DNA of 32,742 bases from Clostridium sartagoforme. Its GTDB lineage: Bacteria; Bacillota; Clostridia; Clostridiales; Clostridiaceae. Positions 8,183-15,418 of the stretch are shown here, piece after piece (within the stretch, counting starts at the first letter, position 1; every line of letters starts with the position of its first letter). The notes under the pieces are model-generated. The model did not search any database and was not told where the DNA came from. It saw only the letters and a program-made list of their open reading frames with translations. The DNA is taken from the NCBI RefSeq assembly GCF_004794105.1, contig NZ_SRYR01000018.1, positions 1-32,742 of the forward strand, read 5' to 3'. The translations under genes were made by a program, and so were the position numbers.

Positions 8183-10054
8183 TTAATTTTTCTCATTTCC
8201 AAAGTAGTTGCTTCTAATCATTTTATCTGATAGTAACATAATATTTTTATACATTTCTTTTTCTTCTTCTGTAAGGTTGTCGCCTACAACATCTAGGTTT
8301 GTTAGAGCCGCAAAGGATTTATTTGTATTAAGCAGGTTTCTTCCTAATGCTGTATTGATATACTTTTCATTTTCAACACCTAATAAGTATAGAAGTGTTG
8401 GCATTATATCTACTTGTCCACCCTTAACATCAAAAGTTTTTCCTTCAGTCATATCTTTAGACCAAATTATAAATGGAACAGTATGGTGACCGTTATCTAG
8501 GTACCAATCTTCCTTATTAGATAATTTTTCAACAGAGCTATTATAGTATTTATGAACTCCAGTATGGTCTCCCTCAATAACTACTACAGTATTATCTAAT
8601 AAACCTTCACTATCTAATTTCTTTAAGAATTCACCAATTTGAGTATCTGTGTATTTAACACTTTCGAAATATCCACCCATTTCGTTTTTATCTAGTTCTT
8701 CATCTAAGCCTAGAACCTTCTTTTCTTCTGGAATAGAGTCAAATGGGCCATGATTAGTTAATGTTACAGTAAAGGCATAGTATGGCTCTTTTAATTCCTT
8801 TATCATTGGAACTACTTGAGTAAAGTAACTTTCATCTGATATTCCCAGACCTAACATTTCACTATTTTCATCAAATGAGAAGAAATCAACAAATTTATCG
8901 AAGCCTATTCCTGTAAGTCCATTTACATAATTCCAGAAAGAACCTTTATCTGGGTGAATAGCTATTGTACTATAATTCTTTTCTTCTAAAAGGTTAGGTA
9001 ATGAATTATAAGTGTTTCCAGGATATCTAAAGAAAGTACTACCCCTTCTTACTGGGAACATTGAAGTATTAATCATTAAGTCTGCATCAGAGCTTGTACC
9101 TTCATTTACTTGCTCATAAATATTAGGGAAATATAGACCCTTACTTATTAAATCATCCATAACTGGAGTGATTTTTTGGCCATTTACTTCTTTACCAATA
9201 ATAAAGCTTTCTAGTGATTCTACTTGAATAACTAAAAGGTTTTTACCTTCTAATAAGCCTGCATATTCATTATCAGGTAAGTTTTCTTTACTAGTATAAA
9301 ATTCATCTATTTGACTTCTGTCCTCATCTTCTAATTCATAAGGCTTAGAGTCTTGATAAACATTATAAGCATCGAATATATGGTAACCTAATGGTGAAAA
9401 ATATCTTGCTGTATTTGTTGGATCGTAGTTTGAGAATATGTATCCATTTTTAACATCTTCATTATTTAGTATATGAAGATTAAAAGGTACATAAGCTATA
9501 AAAACTATACTAGATATAAATATTACTAAAAAGCTAATAGGAGCTCTTCTTTTAACAGTAGTATAAGATTTGCTAGTAAAGAATACGAATATACCCAATA
9601 CTATAAAGTCTAATATGAATAAGAAATCCATATTACTAAACATAGACATTATAGTTCCGCCCATATTATCTAAATTTGCAGTTTGAGTTAATAATAAAGC
9701 TGAAGGCATAGTATAGAAGCCTCTAAAATATGTTACATCTAGTACTATTAATGCTGTTATTATTGCATCAATTATAAATAAATAGACAACTCTTCCTTTA
9801 CCTTTAAATAATAATGCAAAGCTAAGAAAGATAAGAATAAATGCATAATAATAGTTTATAAAAGGTTTTGCTGATTCAAGTCCAAGTCCAAAATCAAGTA
9901 AATATGGATCTCTATTAACAACAAAGCCTTGGAATATTATAGATTTAATTACTATGGCAACAAAAGGAATTAGGAATAATAATATTCTCATTATGCTATG
10001 AATAGTAAATATACCTAAGAATCTTTCTTTTATTTTTTCTACAAACTTGTCCAA
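8183..10054 (-). CDS. Lipoteichoic acid synthase family protein (LtaS-type sulfatase fold)
   Basis: A polytopic membrane enzyme with an extracellular sulfatase-like domain that polymerises glycerol phosphate onto a lipid anchor, or a related phosphoglycerol transferase. It has 623 residues, close to the 646 of S. aureus LtaS. About five hydrophobic segments occupy residues 20-190. The catalytic domain runs from about 270 to 610. Glu279 (VIQVESLE), Thr320 (EGTSSDAD, nucleophile), His435 (TNHGPF), Asp496 and His497 (EGDHTG) match the metal and catalytic residues of LtaS. The start is TTG at 10052-10054 on the minus strand, supported by AGGTGTGA 7 bases upstream. It is transcribed alone, towards the tldE terminator. 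Several Firmicutes have more than one LtaS paralogue, so the exact role (primase or polymerase) stays open. Confidence 0.92.
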   Translation of the reverse strand: MDKFVEKIKERFLGIFTIHSIMRILLFLIPFVAIVIKSIIFQGFVVNRDPYLLDFGLGLESAKPFINYYYAFILIFLSFALLFKGKGRVVYLFIIDAIITALIVLDVTYFRGFYTMPSALLLTQTANLDNMGGTIMSMFSNMDFLFILDFIVLGIFVFFTSKSYTTVKRRAPISFLVIFISSIVFIAYVPFNLHILNNEDVKNGYIFSNYDPTNTARYFSPLGYHIFDAYNVYQDSKPYELEDEDRSQIDEFYTSKENLPDNEYAGLLEGKNLLVIQVESLESFIIGKEVNGQKITPVMDDLISKGLYFPNIYEQVNEGTSSDADLMINTSMFPVRRGSTFFRYPGNTYNSLPNLLEEKNYSTIAIHPDKGSFWNYVNGLTGIGFDKFVDFFSFDENSEMLGLGISDESYFTQVVPMIKELKEPYYAFTVTLTNHGPFDSIPEEKKVLGLDEELDKNEMGGYFESVKYTDTQIGEFLKKLDSEGLLDNTVVVIEGDHTGVHKYYNSSVEKLSNKEDWYLDNGHHTVPFIIWSKDMTEGKTFDVKGGQVDIMPTLLYLLGVENEKYINTALGRNLLNTNKSFAALTNLDVVGDNLTEEEKEMYKNIMLLSDKMIRSNYFGNEKN

Positions 10055-10134
10055 TATATCACACCTAAATAATGAACTGTACTAAATAAGTTCACTATTT
10101 TCCTTTCTATATAATTTAACAATAATTAAATTAT

Positions 10135-10162
10135 ATTATAGGGACTTTTATAAATCAAACAA
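10135..10162 (-). promoter_or_regulatory. Candidate promoter of the LtaS-type gene
   Basis: Read on the minus strand, TTGTTT (10162-10157) and TATAAT (10140-10135) are separated by 16 bases. This gives a 5' leader of about 75 bases. The leader contains an imperfect inverted repeat GAACT...AGTTC near 10075-10095. Confidence 0.5.
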
Positions 10163-10315
10163 GAAAATATTAATTTTTAATGTCAAGAGAGAGAATAAAA
10201 GGAAGATAAGTGTAAGCGGGACAACTATTAAAGGGAAGGCATTAAAATAAATATTGATAAATTAAATTATGTTTTGGTAAATTTGGGAATCATATTAGTA
10301 GGAGGTGTGACCATT

Positions 10316-10804
10316 TTGAAGAACATAATTAAAAGTATCAGTATTTTTTTTATGGCTTTATTTATTTCAATTGTAGTTTATCCATTTTTGCACGAACTAG
10401 GACATTCAATAATGGCTATTTTACTTGGTGTAAGAATAGTAGAAATCAATTTATTACCAACTCCTAATATTCTATGCGAAAATGTTGGTAATGAAATTAC
10501 CAAAGAGTTATTAATAGGAAGTAGCGGAATAATATTACCAATAATAATATCTTTGAGCATAAGAACTAAGAAGTTTTGGGGGTGGTATTCCAATTTAATT
10601 TTAAAATGTATCTGTTTATTATCTGTGAGTATTTCTGCATTAGCAATTATATTTCAGAAAAGCAAACTATTTCTACAAGATGATATGCGTATTGTATTAG
10701 GCTTAGGGGATGAGGGTAAGATATTTTGTCTAATAATTATTCTATGTATGGCTGTAATATTAAGCTTTAATATTTATAAAGAAATTCATAAAAGAACTAC
10801 TTAA
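10316..10804 (+). CDS. Small HExxH membrane protein, M50-like putative intramembrane protease
   Basis: A hydrophobic protein of 162 residues with about four membrane segments. The first segment runs straight into HELGHS (His26, Glu27, His30), the zinc-binding pattern of site-2 protease-like M50 peptidases, set within or at the edge of a membrane helix as in that family. A second NPxxLDG-type motif is not seen. QDDM near residue 126 could supply the third ligand; this is inference. The reading frame is open from a TTG at 10274, but TAGGAGGTG at 10299-10307 is spaced correctly for the TTG at 10316, which I choose. It stands alone between the LtaS-type gene and the secretion locus. It could cleave an anti-sigma factor or a leader, but no substrate is visible. 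Confidence 0.65.
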   Translation: MKNIIKSISIFFMALFISIVVYPFLHELGHSIMAILLGVRIVEINLLPTPNILCENVGNEITKELLIGSSGIILPIIISLSIRTKKFWGWYSNLILKCICLLSVSISALAIIFQKSKLFLQDDMRIVLGLGDEGKIFCLIIILCMAVILSFNIYKEIHKRTT

Positions 10805-10928
10805 AGAATTACAAGTTATAATGTTCATAAAAATAGAAAAAATTTTCAAATAAATTGGAAGTCTAGGTAACTTTGTAAAATTTTCAACTATTTTTAGTAT
10901 AAATTATACATATTATAAGTGATGAGTA

Positions 10929-10957
10929 TTGACAAGCTATATGGTTAATTTTATACT
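10929..10957 (+). promoter_or_regulatory. Near-consensus sigma-A promoter of the secretion locus
   Basis: TTGACA at 10929-10934, a 17-base spacer and TATACT at 10952-10957. It is the best promoter match in the window. It precedes the first gene of the locus by about 120 bases, leaving a leader with a hairpin. The spacer contains ATATGGTTAA (10939-10948), whose exact inverse lies downstream. Confidence 0.85.
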
Positions 10958-10999
10958 TTTATATAATATGTTGAAAATATGGTGTTTTTAACCATATTT
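10939..10999 (+). promoter_or_regulatory. Inverted repeat at the secretion-locus promoter (possible operator or leader hairpin)
   Basis: ATATGGTTAA at 10939-10948, inside the promoter spacer, is exactly inverted as TTAACCATAT at 10988-10997. The same right arm can instead pair with AAATATGGT at 10975-10983 to make a 9-bp leader hairpin (10975-10999). Three related half-sites around one start region suggest a repressor or activator site. No regulator gene sits next to it. Confidence 0.5.
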
Positions 11000-11081
11000 G
11001 AGAAAGTGATAGTGTTATTTAAAATAATATAAATAAATAAAATCTATTGATAACTTTTAAAACTATGGGAGGATAACTAAG

Positions 11082-12188
11082 ATGAAATTCAAAGCAAAGG
11101 TCAAAAATAGTGAGCTTACTGTAAAAGTGAAAATTTCATCAAATGAAGTAATTAGTGAAAGAGAAATAGATATCTTAGAAAATAAAAAAATAAGAGGGCT
11201 TCTTAAACCTAAACAAAGAAGGAAAAATCTAATAGATTATTCTGGACCTGCTGGGGTTTCACTAATTGAGCATTTAAAAAAGCCAATAACTAGATATGAA
11301 TTTTTTTTTATAATGGCACAAATAGTGGATGCTACCAAGAAAGTTGAAAATAATAACTTATTTTTGAATAATTTGATTCTTGATTTAAGGTATGTTTATA
11401 TTAATGAAAATACCAAGGAAATGCAGTTTATTTATATACCAGTTTTATCAAATCATATTCTTTTAAATATCATTGGGTTTATGGAGGCAATAGCATATGC
11501 TGTGAAGTTAATGCCAAATCAAGACTTTGATTTTGTTGCTAAATATGTAAGCTTTATAAGATCATTGAACCATTTCAATATATCTTCTATTGAAGCATAT
11601 ATTTCAAAAGAAGATAAGGATGTAGCAAAACAGATTAAGAACCAGAAAGTTAATGTGGATGGTTTTATTATAGACAAGCCAAAGGATTATTATGAAGATA
11701 AAATGGAATATTGCAATGAAGAGACTAGTATTTTAGAAAGTGATGAAGAGACAGGCCTTTTAAATGAATATGGATCAACAGGAATTCTAGATTCTTATGA
11801 AAAAGAATCCATGGAAGTATTGCATGATAATGAAGGGACTATGCTTCTTGATGCAAATGAAAAATTTAATATTGGTTCATACCAAGAAAATGTGCATTTT
11901 CCATACCTAGTAAGAACATCTAATAGTGAAATTATAAGCATAAATAAACCAGTTTTTAGATTGGGTAAAGAAAGAAGTTATGTTGATTATTTCGTAACAA
12001 ATAATAATGCCGTGAGCAGAAGTCATGCAGATATTATTACACGAGGTAAGAGCTATTTTGTGTGTGATCAAAACTCTACAAATCATACATATATAAATGA
12101 TAAAGTGTTGGTTATAAAAGCAGAAACAGAGATACATGAAGGAGATGTTCTTAAATTAGCAAATGAAGAATTTACCTTTCATATATAA
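11082..12188 (+). CDS. FHA-domain protein with an N-terminal DUF6382-like domain and phospho-motif repeats
   Basis: A cytoplasmic protein of 368 residues and the first gene of the secretion locus. Residues 1-190 resemble the N-terminal domain found in clostridial FHA proteins next to type VII genes (DUF6382-like, from memory). Residues 291-368 are an FHA domain with intact phosphothreonine-binding signature: LGK, SRSH at 312-315, and NSTNHTYIN. Between them lies an acidic linker with T-x-[IL]-L units, ETSIL (Thr215), ETGLL (Thr224), STGIL (Thr233) and GTMLL (Thr253), plus one degenerate unit near 244. These look like sites for the kinase encoded two genes downstream, possibly bound by this or another FHA domain, as known for GarA in mycobacteria. 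The start has a GGGAGG site. Confidence 0.85.
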   Translation: MKFKAKVKNSELTVKVKISSNEVISEREIDILENKKIRGLLKPKQRRKNLIDYSGPAGVSLIEHLKKPITRYEFFFIMAQIVDATKKVENNNLFLNNLILDLRYVYINENTKEMQFIYIPVLSNHILLNIIGFMEAIAYAVKLMPNQDFDFVAKYVSFIRSLNHFNISSIEAYISKEDKDVAKQIKNQKVNVDGFIIDKPKDYYEDKMEYCNEETSILESDEETGLLNEYGSTGILDSYEKESMEVLHDNEGTMLLDANEKFNIGSYQENVHFPYLVRTSNSEIISINKPVFRLGKERSYVDYFVTNNNAVSRSHADIITRGKSYFVCDQNSTNHTYINDKVLVIKAETEIHEGDVLKLANEEFTFHI

Positions 12189-12372
12189 AGTGATTCTTAG
12201 CTTCATGTGGAGTTTTCTTAAGAGGAATACCCTACTCCATTTGAGGCTTAGAAGAACTAATCCAGGTGCGTAGCAGTGCTTAGCTCCCACTTATGGAATG
12301 TGGGAGTATTAGCAATGGTAGCGATCGGATAAAAAGGTTAGTGGAATAAAAGTATTATAGAGGAGTGAGAAA
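12189..12372 (+). ncRNA. Candidate structured RNA (or mobile-element end) inside the operon
   Basis: The gap between the FHA and phosphatase genes has clearly higher GC than its surroundings and folds strongly. Hairpin 1 pairs 12194-12213 with 12234-12253 (20 positions: about 16 Watson-Crick pairs, two G-U, two mismatches). Hairpin 2 pairs the TGCT/CTCCCAC parts of 12277-12290 with GTGGGAG/AGCA of 12300-12314. Neither is followed by a T-run, so they are not simple terminators. I do not recognise an Rfam family with certainty. A leftover end of a transposon carrying a guide-RNA-like element is an alternative. The phosphatase ribosome binding site lies at 12360-12366. Confidence 0.5.
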
Positions 12373-13134
12373 ATGCACTTTGTAGCCATAGCAGATACTG
12401 ATATAGGAACAAGTAAAAATACAAATCAAGATAGTATTCTTATAAAGCATGCATCTACATTGAATGGTGAAGTTTTACTTGCAATTGTCTGTGATGGAAT
12501 GGGGGGATTAGCAAAAGGGGAATTGGCAAGTGCAACAGTTATTCGTTCATTTTCAGATTGGTTTGATAATGAGCTAGCTAAGGAATTGAGTTCTCTTGAT
12601 ATGAAAGTTATTGCTGGAAAGATTGAATTAATTCTTAAAGATTTGAATTTAAGGATTTTGGAGTACGGGAAATATACTGGAATAAATTTAGGGACTACCT
12701 TTTCTGGAATTTTATTTGTAGATAATCAATATGTGATAGCCCATGTGGGAGATTCTAGGGTGTATTATATGGGATCTTCTATAAATCAGCTTACGGAAGA
12801 TCAAACAGTAGTGGCAAGAGAAGTAAGACTAGGAAGAATGACTGTAGAAGAAGCTAAATTAGATAAAAGGAGAAATATATTATTACAGTGTATAGGAGCA
12901 TCAAGAATAGTTAATCCACAAATAATATATGGACTAGCAGAAAAAGGTGCATATATGCTATGTTCTGATGGGTTTAGACATAAGATAACAGAAGATGAAA
13001 TTTTTGAATCACTAAAACCTGCAAAGCTTACAAGTAAAAAGATAATGCACGCAAATGCAAAAAAAATGATAGATTTAGTTAAATCAAGAAAAGAGCGAGA
13101 TAATGTATCAGTTGTTTTAATAAAAATAGAGTGA
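12373..13134 (+). CDS. PP2C-family Ser/Thr protein phosphatase
   Basis: A soluble metal-dependent phosphatase of 253 residues that would reverse the action of the neighbouring kinase. All PP2C metal motifs are present: Asp20 in TNQDS, Asp41-Gly42 in CDGMGG, GDSR with Asp127, CSDG with Asp199, and the final RDNVSV with Asp243. Length and layout match the PrpC/Stp group of bacterial phosphatases. It has AGGAG just upstream, ends 11 bases before the kinase gene and is clearly co-translated with it. Phosphatase-kinase pairs are common in Firmicutes next to ribosome genes. Here the pair sits within a secretion operon between FHA genes, so the secretion machine is the likely target. Confidence 0.93.
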   Translation: MHFVAIADTDIGTSKNTNQDSILIKHASTLNGEVLLAIVCDGMGGLAKGELASATVIRSFSDWFDNELAKELSSLDMKVIAGKIELILKDLNLRILEYGKYTGINLGTTFSGILFVDNQYVIAHVGDSRVYYMGSSINQLTEDQTVVAREVRLGRMTVEEAKLDKRRNILLQCIGASRIVNPQIIYGLAEKGAYMLCSDGFRHKITEDEIFESLKPAKLTSKKIMHANAKKMIDLVKSRKERDNVSVVLIKIE

Positions 13135-13145
13135 GGTAAGTAAGA

Positions 13146-14840
13146 ATGACGGAGATAGGTTCTGTTGTTGACGGTAAATATGAAATACTTAAAGAAATTG
13201 GTAAGGGTGGAATGTCCGTTGTTTATCTAGCTATGGATAAGAGACTAAACAAGCAGTGGGCAGTAAAGGAAATAAGAAAAAAAGGTAATGGGAAAAATGA
13301 TGAAGTAGTAATAAATAGTTTAATTGCTGAAGCTAATCTTATGAAACGACTAGATCACCCTGCATTACCTAGGATTGTAGATATTATCGATAATGGTACA
13401 ACAATCTATGTTGTTATGGATTATATTGAAGGAGAATCTCTTGATAAAATTCTTCAAGAATATGGAGCTAACTCAGAAGAAGTGGTAATTGAATGGGCAA
13501 AGCAATTATGTGATGCACTTGGATATCTACATTCTCAAAAACCTCCCATTATTTATAGAGATATGAAACCTGCTAATATTATGCTAAAACCAGAAGGTAA
13601 TATAAAGTTAATTGACTTTGGTATAGCTCGTGAATATAAGGAGCAAAACTTGGCTGATACCACAGTTCTTGGAACAAAAGGATATGCATCACCTGAACAC
13701 TATGGCTCAAGGCAAACTGATGCAAGATCTGATATTTTTACATTAGGTATGACATTACATCACTTACTTACAGGAATTGATCCGAGACCAGATGATTATA
13801 TATATGCTTCAGTTCGTCAATGGAACCCTGAATTATCAGATGGTATTGAAGCTATTATTGATAAGTGTACTGCAATTGATCCAGATAATAGATACCAGAA
13901 TTGCTCAGAATTGATGTATGACTTAGAACATCCTAATTTGATTACAAAAGATTTTAAGAAGAGTCAAAAAAGAAAACTTAAATTATTTATTACGGTAGCA
14001 ACATTATCTGTAGTAATGCTACTTTTAGGTTTTTCATCTAAGATATTAGAAGTGAATTTGAATAATAATTATTATGATACATTGGTGTCAGTAGTTTCTT
14101 CAACTTCTCTTTCAGAAAAAATATCTAGCTATAAAAAGGCAATAGAAATTTATCCGTATGATACACGAGCATATATGTATATGCTTGATGCTTACGAAAA
14201 TGAGGGTAATTTTGGCAAAGAAGAAAATGATGAATTTTTAGCTCTTTATAATGCAAATAAAGATGGATTTGATGTTGAAAGTATTGAATTAGCTGAATTA
14301 AATTATAGAATTGGTATGATGTATTTTAATTATTATACTAATGATGATGGAAGCTATAGCTTTTCAAATAGAGTACAAAAAGCATATCCATTTTTTTTGA
14401 CAAACTATGAAAATGAAAATATACCTGATAATTTTCAGTATAAAACACTATCTAATTGTTATTATCAAATTTGTTCATTTTATAAGAACTATATATTAAG
14501 TTCTACAAATGTAGAAGAAGCTTCAAGGGAAAAGTACTTAAAGCTTTTGGAAGTACTAGAAGAATCAATAGACTCTATAGAGGAATCAGGGGCTTATGAT
14601 CAGCTGACATTATATAATGGAACATTTATGTTATTGTACGATCAAAGAACAAACTTGGAATCAGTAAATGTTGATAAAGAAATCGTAGTTTCACTGATGG
14701 ACAATGTATATAACAATACTTCTTTATTATCAGTGCAAAAGGAGCAGTCTAAAAAGTTGAAAAGTGAGATACTTGATAACTATAGGGAGTACAAGGATGC
14801 AATAGAAAGAACTTATAATAATGCAAAGGAGAGAAGGTAA
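13146..14840 (+). CDS. Membrane Ser/Thr protein kinase with an extracellular helical domain (EssB-like layout)
   Basis: Residues 11-265 form a complete Hanks-type kinase: glycine loop GKGGMS at 19-24, Lys41 in AVKE, Glu62 of helix C, YRDMKPAN with Asp139 and Asn144, DFG with Asp157, and an activation loop containing DTTVLGTKGY (Thr172, Thr173) before SPE. One membrane segment follows (about 279-299). The remaining 265 residues are extracellular and helical, with TPR-like stretches such as KKAIEIYPYDTRAYMYMLDAY. There are no PASTA repeats, unlike the housekeeping PrkC kinases. The order kinase fold, membrane helix, helical outer domain is that of EssB/YukC, whose kinase fold is inactive. Here the catalytic residues are retained. 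GAGG at 13133-13136 supports the start. Confidence 0.92.
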   Translation: MTEIGSVVDGKYEILKEIGKGGMSVVYLAMDKRLNKQWAVKEIRKKGNGKNDEVVINSLIAEANLMKRLDHPALPRIVDIIDNGTTIYVVMDYIEGESLDKILQEYGANSEEVVIEWAKQLCDALGYLHSQKPPIIYRDMKPANIMLKPEGNIKLIDFGIAREYKEQNLADTTVLGTKGYASPEHYGSRQTDARSDIFTLGMTLHHLLTGIDPRPDDYIYASVRQWNPELSDGIEAIIDKCTAIDPDNRYQNCSELMYDLEHPNLITKDFKKSQKRKLKLFITVATLSVVMLLLGFSSKILEVNLNNNYYDTLVSVVSSTSLSEKISSYKKAIEIYPYDTRAYMYMLDAYENEGNFGKEENDEFLALYNANKDGFDVESIELAELNYRIGMMYFNYYTNDDGSYSFSNRVQKAYPFFLTNYENENIPDNFQYKTLSNCYYQICSFYKNYILSSTNVEEASREKYLKLLEVLEESIDSIEESGAYDQLTLYNGTFMLLYDQRTNLESVNVDKEIVVSLMDNVYNNTSLLSVQKEQSKKLKSEILDNYREYKDAIERTYNNAKERR

Positions 14841-14843
14841 CTT

Positions 14844-15374
14844 ATGGCAGGGATATTATCGATAGTTTCAACTGTTTCTTTTGTATTAGCAGGGATATTC
14901 TTGATAATTGCAATTTTACTTTGGATTAAGTTTGGAATTCTTAATATTATTGGTGACTTATCAGGTAGAACAGCAAAAAAATCAATTGCTAAAATGAGAG
15001 AGAATAATGAAAAGATAGGTAAAAAGTCATTTAAACCAAGTTTTGTGAACTTAGGAAGAGGAAAATTAACAGATGCAATGAAAGGTTCAGAAAAACTTAA
15101 TAAAAGTGATTTAAAAGATTACGAATATCAACCAGAAACAGGTATTTTAGAAAAGAATGAAATTAATGGATTATGCGGAATTATGACTGATATCTTAGAA
15201 GATAATAATCTAACTGGATTATTAAATGAAAAAGAAACAGAAATACTTAATAATACTACTACTACTTTATTAAATGAGGATATAGAGGATCATTTAGAGA
15301 AAGTAACTGGTATTGTTGATTTTAAAATAATTGATGAGGTAATAATTGTTCATACAGATGAATTTATTTCATAA
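14844..15374 (+). CDS. Single-pass membrane protein with serial T-x-[ILV]-[LV] motifs
   Basis: A protein of 176 residues with one N-terminal membrane segment (about 10-35) and a cytoplasmic or flexible tail. I do not recognise a named family, though similar short proteins with an IIGDLSGRTAKKSI-like stretch after the helix occur in clostridia. From residue 99 onward the tail repeats a short pattern: ETGIL (Thr99), MTDIL (Thr115), LTGLL (Thr124), ETEIL (Thr132), TTLL (Thr140) and VTGIV (Thr155), spaced about 8-16 residues. This is the same pattern as in the FHA protein linker and the kinase activation loop, which suggests phosphorylation and docking of FHA proteins at the membrane. It lies 3 bases after the kinase stop. 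By size and topology it could stand in for EssA; this is inference. Confidence 0.75.
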   Translation: MAGILSIVSTVSFVLAGIFLIIAILLWIKFGILNIIGDLSGRTAKKSIAKMRENNEKIGKKSFKPSFVNLGRGKLTDAMKGSEKLNKSDLKDYEYQPETGILEKNEINGLCGIMTDILEDNNLTGLLNEKETEILNNTTTTLLNEDIEDHLEKVTGIVDFKIIDEVIIVHTDEFIS

Positions 15375-15418
15375 CTGATTTTCATTTTTTAAGAATAAAA
15401 AAAGGGGGTATAGAAAAG

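Noticed and set aside
8208..8489. Plus-strand open frame inside the LtaS-type gene
   Set aside because: It lies wholly opposite a gene with intact catalytic residues. It is a shadow of codon use in AT-rich DNA.
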